Below are positions 57,380 through 64,000 of a stretch of 64,000 bases of DNA, one piece after another. The position numbers were made by a program, and so were the translations under genes. Under the pieces are notes generated by a model, which saw nothing but the letters and a program-made list of their open reading frames with translations, was not told where the DNA came from and made no database searches. Each line of letters starts with the position of its first letter. Position 1 is the first letter of the stretch. The DNA is taken from the NCBI GenBank assembly GCA_021397845.1, contig CM038042.1, positions 34,978,418-35,042,417 on the forward strand. Reading direction: 5' to 3'. The stretch comes from Areca catechu. Its lineage: Eukaryota; Streptophyta; Magnoliopsida; Arecales; Arecaceae.

Positions 57380-57520
57380 CTTTTGACGCGAACCACAATG
57401 CTTACTTAGGCGAAGGGACTCGGTTACTTAGTAGGGTGCCATTGCTTAACAGATCTCTTAACCTTCTAACGTTTTGACACGAACCACAACGCTTACTTAG
57501 ACAAAGGGGCCTGGTTACTC
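57380..57520. repeat. Duplicated 50-bp block in X
   Basis: TTTTGACGCGAACCACAATG... (57380-57429) and TTTTGACACGAACCACAACG... (57472-57520), about 91 bp apart, in the 3' non-coding part of X. Confidence 0.85.
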
Positions 57521-58300
57521 AATAAGAGTTCAAGAAGAGCTGTGAGGTTAGACTGATTCTCTAATAATTTTTTTTTATTTTTTTACTTTTTTAAAGAACT
57601 TTTTGTATATCTCAACATTTTCATCCCTGCTCTTAATAAGTAGATTCTTTATTGAGATAAGAAGGATAAGAGTTCTGGAATCACTCCCAAAATTTAACTT
57701 GGTCAACACCCTACTATTTATTGGATTTTTTTAGTGATTTGCCCTTTAGTATCTCTAAAACTATCTAGGCCGTTAATCAATCATTGATTAGGGTGCCTCA
57801 TTAACTTCAAATCGAGACAAAATTTGGATACAAAACTAATTACTTTTGGTCATACTTGAGGACTTAATTAGATTAGTTATCTCCCTAACTTAATCGATAT
57901 TGTCCTCAATGGAGAAGGTAAATAAAGGGTGCAATATGTAAAATGAAATAGGAAAGAGCACCTGGAGTGAATGTGCTTTGGAAGTTGAAAAGGGCTTCGT
58001 GAAGTAGTGGGCTCTTGTATTTCCATCTAAGTTCCTGTAATTATACTAAAAAAATGAGATTGTTAGGTCGCCTCCCAACAAGTGCTAAGTTTAACGTCTT
58101 CAGCCAAACATTATGAGGGAGTCCAGTAGATAATTAACTTTAATGTGTCCCTCATAACATCAAAAGAATGGCCAATTAGGAGGCCTTGTCATCTTGCAGA
58201 AAAATGTTCATAGAGTACTCTACGACGATTAGCTCGAATTAATAAAGTATACTTGGCAAGCATGTATTCCAGGATTTAAAAATATTATTATAGTTTATAA

Positions 58301-58643
58301 CAAGGATTGCTGAACCGGTATCGGGGCCTGTACCGGTCAACGTACGTATCGTACCGGTAGGTATACCGGGCTTAAAAAATTAAGAAGAAACTCTCTTTCT
58401 CTCCCTTCTCAAGCAAGAATTGTTGAACCAAATATGAACCAAACCCGAACCGAGCCAAACCGAGCTCGAACCGGATCGAACCGGGCAGTACGGTACGGTA
58501 TGCTATAGTACCGTACCGTATCGTATAGAATTTAAATTTTTTAAATTTTTTTTAATGGTCCGAATGCCGAACTGTTATATATATATGAACCGTATCGACT
58601 CCTGGCCGGTACGTGGCGGTACGGGACGGTATCGCAAATCCTG
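58301..58643. mobile_element. GTAC-family hAT-type MITE, copy D (343 bp)
   Basis: Starts CAAGGATTGCTGAACCGG and ends CGGTATCGCAAATCCTG. Flanks GTTTATAA (58293-58300) and ATTTATAA (58644-58651), 7 of 8 match. Inserted in X, so it postdates X or travelled with it. Confidence 0.8.
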
Positions 58644-58802
58644 ATTTATAAAATACTTAGGAAGGGATTTTGTTTGTTTGGCCGAGATTGGAGGTGGTAT
58701 CCTAGGAATTTCTTCAATTATGGGTTGGTCTACTTTACTTCCCTTCTCAGGCATGATGTGTTTAGTCAATGTCCCTTTCCATTTTAAATTTAGGCACCTT
58801 TT

Positions 58803-59048
58803 CTAAATTAATATTAGACCTGTCTCCATACATTGTTTTAATATCATGGAAAGGTTTTGGAGGCAGTTCTCAAAATTGGTGCTGAATACGGAGAAATCAA
58901 TTATAAAATTTCTAAGATCATGATCCCTCATTTTAGTAATATCCCACCTGATAGCTTCTTTATGTGCTTTTAGAATATCACTGAGTTGGGCTTTCCGGGT
59001 AAGGCTCACTGAAAATGTTTCAATGGGTACATCAGAAAGTGGCTTCAA
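58803..59048 (-). pseudogene. Protease-RT linker remnant of X
   Basis: Minus-strand ORF with LKP-type start (MKPLSDVPIETF) and LSDILKAHKEAIRWDITKM. In Athila-type pol the pattern LKPLPxxLKYxFL...LxVLKxxKxAIGWxIxDI precedes RT. After this the similarity stops, so the RT has been deleted. Confidence 0.6.
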
Positions 59049-59231
59049 TTCTAGATCAGGTGGTGATTCTAATAAGGAAGCTATTAATGGGCTAGGTGAT
59101 GGCTCTTCTTGTTCATTAATCGAAAGTGGGGTGGTTTCAAAGTAAGGTATTTATATTGAGTAATTCACTTGTGAGGTATACCCATCTACATTAAAATTAT
59201 CCATCACAGAATGAGCCTGATAGGGATCTAT

Positions 59232-60006
59232 TTAATCCTGGGAGAGAACGGTGGGGATGGCCTCTATTATGTGATGCATTTGTAGTTCTTGAGAAGGCTC
59301 AACTAATTCCATCATTGCATCTATTCGTTCTACCATCTCATTAAAAGGCATGGATGATTCTAGGGTACTAGGGAATGAGGCTATAGGTGAGTGGGGTAAT
59401 GATGGAATTGGTTCATCCCACAAGTTTAATTTCTCTATATATTTTTTTGCCTTAGCCAAATTATCTATATTGGTCTTTATGGTTGTGCAAAGTTGTTTAA
59501 AGATTAGTTCATTCCCGAGAGTCAAAATTGATTGTTCTGGAAAAAATAGAGGGTCATTAAGGTTTTGAGCTAGGTATGGTATCTCTAGGTTACTCTCGGG
59601 TTAACTGGCAGTTCACCTCCCTCTTCTCTATTAAGCTCAATTAATCGTTGATCAGTTTGATCCATTAGCTTATCGATAGATTGCTGTTGGGCTATAATCA
59701 TTTGTTGAAATTGATCAAACCTATCAACATCCAGGTTGGTTTGTAAGGGAGGTGGGTATGGTGCTTGTTGAACCTTCTCTTTAAATAATGGGCTATAATT
59801 AGTTGGAGAAGGTTGATAATGGGGATAGGGCTGATCATAATAGGGTGTATCGACAAACATGAATCCTTAGGTAGCCGAGATAACCACCGGGTGTGGTTGC
59901 CATAAAAAGTCTGGTTGAGCCCCCTAACCTGAATTATAGGTATTAAGGTATAGGTTACCTCCTGAGCTGTAGGCCATTTAAGTTTGATCTTGATGAATTT
60001 GGTCAT
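59232..60006 (-). pseudogene. gag C-terminal remnant of X
   Basis: Minus-strand frames with a Tyr/Pro/Gln-rich stretch (PYYDQPYPHYQPS), then FDQFQQMIIAQQQSIDKLMDQ and REEGGELPVNPR (59860-59585). This follows the Athila gag C-terminus pattern (Gln-rich helix, then GxLPSQP). Another open stretch at 59525-59232 follows without known motifs. Frames are interrupted. Confidence 0.6.
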
Positions 60007-60441
60007 ACATAGACTTAAGAGATTGGTACATGGTTAGGAACTCACTTTTAAAGTGAGTGGGACTCGAAGAGACTTAGTGTGCTGGGAGAAAGGATACTCT
60101 ATTATAAGGATTCATTCTCCTGGCACTAATTCAGTCTATCGGATTGTTTTGATTATTTGGATATGCAATCAAAGTTTTAGATTAGAGCAACCCTTATTTA
60201 TTTATGTATTTATTTATTATTATTATTACTATTTTTTTAAGAGGAGTGAGATGAAGGAGAAGAGTTCTAAAGAAAAGGGCTTAAGGAGTCCTAGAGCTAA
60301 GAGAGGGGAAGAATTAGTTAGAGTTTGGTATTATTTACAAACAAGTTAGCATACATGACTTTCTATCCTAGGTTATCTTAAATCTAGACAGCTCCTAACT
60401 TCCTAGACAATCTTGGAGCCTTTTAAGTCAGAAACTAACTA

Positions 60442-60545
60442 ATCAACTGGCCAGGTAAGGATAAAATTGGTGGGGGTCCCCCGTTGCTTTCCTTAGACAC
60501 CAATTAAATTGGCTAGGTCAGTCAGCGGAATCAATTAAAAATACC
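60442..60545 (-). other. Leader module of X shared with copia element K
   Basis: On the minus strand TTTTAATTGATTCCGCTGAC, GACCTAGCCAATTTAATTGG, TGTCTAAGGAAAGCAACGGG and TTACCTGGCC occur in the same order and spacing as 7888-7985 of K. CCAATTTAATTGG is a short inverted repeat. A weaker second copy (ATTGGCTGATTAACTAGTGT, then CTAGGAAAGGC) lies at about 60796-60835. Confidence 0.75.
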
Positions 60546-60557
60546 TTTCTTTAAAGC

Positions 60558-60771
60558 CAAGGATTCAGGTCCTGACAGGATATCCCACGGGACACCGGGA
60601 CGAGGTATTATCATCCCATGTGTCGAGACAGGACATCCCGCTAGTGTCCTAGTGTCCCAATCGGGACATCTTGGGACATTCTGTCTCGAGTGTTGGGACG
60701 GGGCGGGACGCTGACATGTCACATTCCAGGAAAAAATCGGGACAGCCTGTTCCATGGTATTTAAAACTTTG
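60558..60771. mobile_element. GGGACA-family hAT-type MITE, copy 3 (214 bp, inverted)
   Basis: Starts CAAGGATTCAGGTCC and ends GGTATTTAAAACTTTG, the reverse orientation of copy 2 and the same length. Flanks TTTAAAGC (60550-60557) and TTTAGGGC (60772-60779), 6 of 8. Inserted next to the leader module of X. Confidence 0.85.
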
Positions 60772-61796
60772 TTTAGGGCTACATCATCCTTGAACGCCTT
60801 TCCTAGACACTAGTTAATCAGCCAATCCTGACCCGGTCCAACTCTTCCGGGTGCCTTGTCCTATTGAGCTTGAGGTTTTTAGAGACTGACGTCTAGTTAA
60901 TTTTAATTAGCAGGCTTAGGTATGCTAAATGCGGGGTGGTGGTTTGTAGGCTAACGAATGGTGATCAAATCTCCACCTTATCTTGTTAATAGGTTATTGC
61001 CCTTAAGATGTATTATGGAAATATGCAATACAAAAATAGAGATGTGTCCCAAACAAGTAATTTTTTAAATTTTATTTCGTTACTCTATTTTAGTTAAATG
61101 TTATCCGGTTTTTTTTTGTTTTCTTTTTATGTTATGGTAATTCAAGAAAGAGAAAAAAAGTAGGTTTTAATCTTGGTTAATTAAATGCGAGAGAAAAAGA
61201 CTAAAATTAGATTAAGCAAATAAAACAAGTAGATATCCTAAATTAAAGCAAAAAATCAAATCTACTATTTAAGGCAGTTGTTTGAAAGGTCAATGATTTT
61301 TTTTTTTTTAGGTTCACTTGAAAAGGAAGGAGTTTAAGAGAATTTTTTTTTCTTTTTTTGGATTAGTTTAAAAAAAAGGAAGCTAATTAAAAGCAACTAA
61401 ATTTTTTTATTTTTATGTTATGCTAATTTAAGTAAGGGGAACAAAGAGTAGATTTTAATTTTGGTTAAAAAGGAAGAAGCTAAAAGAGATTTGAAAAAGG
61501 AAAAAACTTAAAAAGAAAACCTTTTTTTTTTTGCTAGTTCAAAAAGGAAGGGAGCAATAATAAAGAAGGAAATAAATCCAAAAGGAATTTTTTCTTTTTT
61601 TGGTTAATATAAAAAAATAATTAAAAGTAACTAATAAAAAAGGAAATTAGTTTGAGGTTAGGTTTGATCGCACCAGAATGGTAGATAACTTTTCTTCCCC
61701 TTTTTTTTCTTTTTCTTCCTTTTTTGATCTAAAAAAAAGAAAAATTAGTAAATTAAATTTACAAAAAAATCAAAGAGATAAAAAATGTTGTGTTCG

Positions 61797-61823
61797 TGCC
61801 TTCCCTGACAATGGTGCCAAAAA
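61797..61823 (-). other. Decayed PBS of X
   Basis: Minus-strand TTTTTGGCACCATTGTCAGG follows the LTR. It differs from the usual Athila/Tat PBS TGGCGCCGTTGCCGGGGA at four positions, all G to A or C to T. Confidence 0.8.
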
Positions 61824-61825
61824 CT

Positions 61826-63465
61826 TGATAGGCCGCGATGTTGTTGTTAAGACACTGCGGCTATCAGTTTACTTAACCGACTTCTAAATTAAATTAAAAA
61901 ATCCATAAAAAAGGTGAGTCGGTCGAATCCACAGGAAAGGCAGTATATTGAATGTTTTGAAATCCTTTATTTAAAAAAATTAAGAGATCAAAACTAGATA
62001 AACAGAAATTAAAAATATAGAAAAATAAGTACGTGGTACTAGGATCTATTACTTAGATCCTAGCAACTACTTGAATGAAAAAGGAAGGACATATTTAAAG
62101 GTGCAAGAAAATAAACTTTATATTAATAAGAAAAAAGGATCCTACTACAAAATGCAATTGAATAAATAACTATGAAGAAAGCTGTAACAAAGATTGAAGA
62201 AGGATCAACACAGGCTCGTCAGGAAGATGGTCAACGAACTCCCTTCTTCCTTCGTACTTGGAGCGAACTGGCTTTCTCTGCTTCTTCCTCTCTGAATCTT
62301 GATCTTGAAGATGGAGTAGGCTTGAAGATGGTGTAGGGGCAGAACTCTCCTCTAAAAAACCTCACTCTTAGAGACAAACCCGCAATCCAAAGTTAAACCC
62401 TCTATCCTGTACAATACCCTCTCTGTAGGATGTCTTTTTCTTGTAGCCCAAGGGTCCTTAAATAGAGAAGACTAGATAGACTCCTTTACTTGTGACCGTT
62501 GGATTGGCTGCATTAGATGGCTAAGATTTGTTGGTGTAGTGGCCACGGATCACACTTGGAATATGCCGGGGCTCCTTTGCATCAGTCTCATCAGCCATCG
62601 GATTAGGAGGTAATGGACAGATGGATGAAGGCTCAGGATCCTGGGACAAGGGGGAAAGCGGCCAGCTTGGCCAAGGAGATGGGCAGTGGCATCGGGTGGT
62701 GAGGAGTAACAGCGATCGTCGATCGTGATGGGCCCCTGTGGTGATGGGTAGATCGGGCAAGGTAGAGGGAGGAGGGGGCAATGGCAGCGTCTCATGGCGG
62801 CTTTGGTGACTGGAGGAGGCCGGCGGTATGAGAGGAAGAATGGTGGAACAAAACCTTGACAGGGAGCCGTGGTTCTCTGCTTGGAATAGGGATGAGTGGT
62901 AACTAGAGGACGACTGGTGGCGACAGCTGCGGTAGGGGACAGCGACGGCACAGTGGCTGCGGCGAGCAGCGGCAGCTGGCAGAGGAAAAGGGGAAAGATG
63001 GTGGCGGATGGCGTTTTGGTGGCTTGTCGGAAGGGAGGTCGGTCGAAAAGTGGAGAAGGCTGTGGAGGAGTTTCCCTGGCTGTGAGGAGGATGGTTGGTA
63101 GCGGCGAGCGGCGGCGAGCTGTGTTTCAGGGTTGGAATCTACTCATGGTCCATGGGTTTGCGCCGTGGATCGATAGCCATGTCAGCTCATGGATTGCCAA
63201 GTCTCTTGTAGACCATTCAGCTAGTCCATGATGGATCGGTTGTTTCAATAACCATGCAATTCTTGAATTAAATCTTCAAAAATCGATTCTAGACCCATTT
63301 CAGATACAATTCGCTTGCCGTTTATGCTGTTGGACTCCAAAAATCGAGCTCTTCACAATGGTCTTCTTTCCTACAAATGATGTATAAAAGTATCAATTTG
63401 ACATAAATAAAGATAGTTTAATTATTAAATTAATGCTTTTATATGTCTATATAATCTAATTATCA
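61826..63465 (-). repeat. Right (5') LTR of X
   Basis: Counterpart of 55396-57029 with scattered changes and small indels. It is followed by the TSD ATTAC. Confidence 0.95.
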
Positions 63466-63470
63466 ATTAC

Positions 63471-64000
63471 TCCCGGTCAATAGCATGTCATCAACATAAA
63501 TAGCGAAAATAACAGTTCCTATAGAGTTTCGACAAACAAAAATAGAGTGATTAGAGTTACACTTGCAGAAACCAAATACCATAACAACTTGATTGAGCTT
63601 GTCAAACCAGGCACAAGGACTTTGCTTGAGATCATAAATTGCCTTCTTAAGTTTGCACATTAGGTTCTCCCCTGGAGCAATATATCCAAGAGGTTGCTCC
63701 ATATATACCTCCTCTGTCAAATCACCATATAAGAAAGCATTTTTGACATCTAACTGGAACATAGGCAACTCTTTGTTTATAGCAACTAAGATGATCATCC
63801 TGATAGAGTTTAGCCAAGCAACTAGTGAGGTCTCAAAATAGTAATGCCATAAGTCAAGTGAACTCTTTTGCAACAAGTCTGGCTTTGTATCTCTCTACAG
63901 TCCTATCTGGCTTATATTTGATAGTGAACACTGATCTGCAACAAACAATATCAGAGCAAGTTGAAGGGTTAACCAAATTCCATGTACTTTTCCAGAGGAG
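63471..64000 (-). pseudogene. RT of T (truncated by window end)
   Basis: Minus strand: ERYKARLVAKEF near the right edge, then a broken stretch, LDVKNAFLYGDLTEEVYMEQ, LMCKLKKAIYDLKQSPCAWF and the catalytic AIYVDDMLLTGSN at about 63470-63510, where X interrupts. A stop lies after KEFT and there is a frame change near 63876. Confidence 0.85.

Larger units (their letters stand above)
55396..63465 (-). mobile_element. X: non-autonomous Athila/Tat-like Ty3/gypsy element (8070 bp)
   Basis: LTRs 55396-57029 (1634 bp) and 61826-63465 (1640 bp), perfect TSD ATTAC (55391-55395, 63466-63470). A decayed PBS next to the right LTR shows minus orientation. The 4.8-kb interior has only a piece of gag and a piece of the protease-RT linker. 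RT, RNase H and integrase are absent, so it was mobilised in trans or lost them. It contains two MITE insertions. It is inserted in copia element T within cpLEPA intron 8. Confidence 0.93.
54080..64000 (-). mobile_element. T: Ty1/copia element, split by X and truncated by window end
   Basis: On the minus strand T enters at 64000 in the RT domain, runs to 63466, is interrupted by X, resumes at 55395 with the sequence following the YVDD site, and ends in an LTR (54247-54080). The two pol parts join at GSN/SNLSG across the ATTAC duplication. A GGGACA MITE interrupts its RNase H. Lies in cpLEPA intron 8, antisense. Confidence 0.85.

Overview
The window is nuclear DNA from a flowering plant. A GC-rich transit-peptide exon, very long introns and dense LTR-retrotransposon nesting suggest a monocot, possibly a palm; that is an inference. 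No bacterial genes, rRNA, tRNA genes or CRISPR arrays were seen. The one host gene is on the + strand: the first eight coding exons (20442-53595) of the chloroplast LepA/EF4-type translation GTPase (cpLEPA, GUF1 homolog). All eight exons read without stops and have GT/AG splice sites. The gene continues past the right edge.

Upstream of the gene (1-19868) is a retrotransposon nest. A minus-strand Tat-like Ty3/gypsy element (G1: gag remnant, PBS, 1.4-kb LTR with a 115-bp tandem repeat) abuts a decayed SIRE-like Ty1/copia element (S, 2307-19868). S carries an env-position ORF, an array of tRNA-iMet-end-like motifs and a 3' LTR. S is split by a complete 10.1-kb copia element (K, 4804-14932; LTRs of about 2.45 kb, TSD GGGAT). 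The S LTR ends 573 bp before the cpLEPA start codon.

Intron 1 (16.0 kb) holds an 11.6-kb Tat-lineage gypsy element (G2, 20953-32587; 754-bp LTRs). G2 has gag, pol with two RNase H domains, and two related minus-strand genes between integrase and the 3' LTR. It sits inside one copy of a 194-bp tandem duplication. Two hAT-type MITEs lie downstream. Intron 2 (9.9 kb) holds a hAT-type MITE, a chromovirus LTR-integrase fragment and a copia element deleted for gag and integrase, both TEs on the minus strand. Introns 5 and 6 hold a MITE, a perfect 59-bp duplication and a 1.6-kb Harbinger-like non-autonomous element.

Intron 8 runs off the window. It contains a minus-strand copia element (T) split by an 8.1-kb non-autonomous Athila/Tat-like element (X, 55396-63465; LTRs of about 1.64 kb, TSD ATTAC). 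T and X carry further MITE insertions. Two MITE families (GTAC-rich and GGGACA-rich) recur with 8-bp target duplications.

All TE genes are broken by stops, frameshifts or deletions except the short antisense ORF of G2. The most unusual signals are: the array in S matching the tRNA primer end; a leader block of about 100 bp shared by copia element K and gypsy element X; a covarying hairpin beside the X primer site; and the paired antisense genes of G2.
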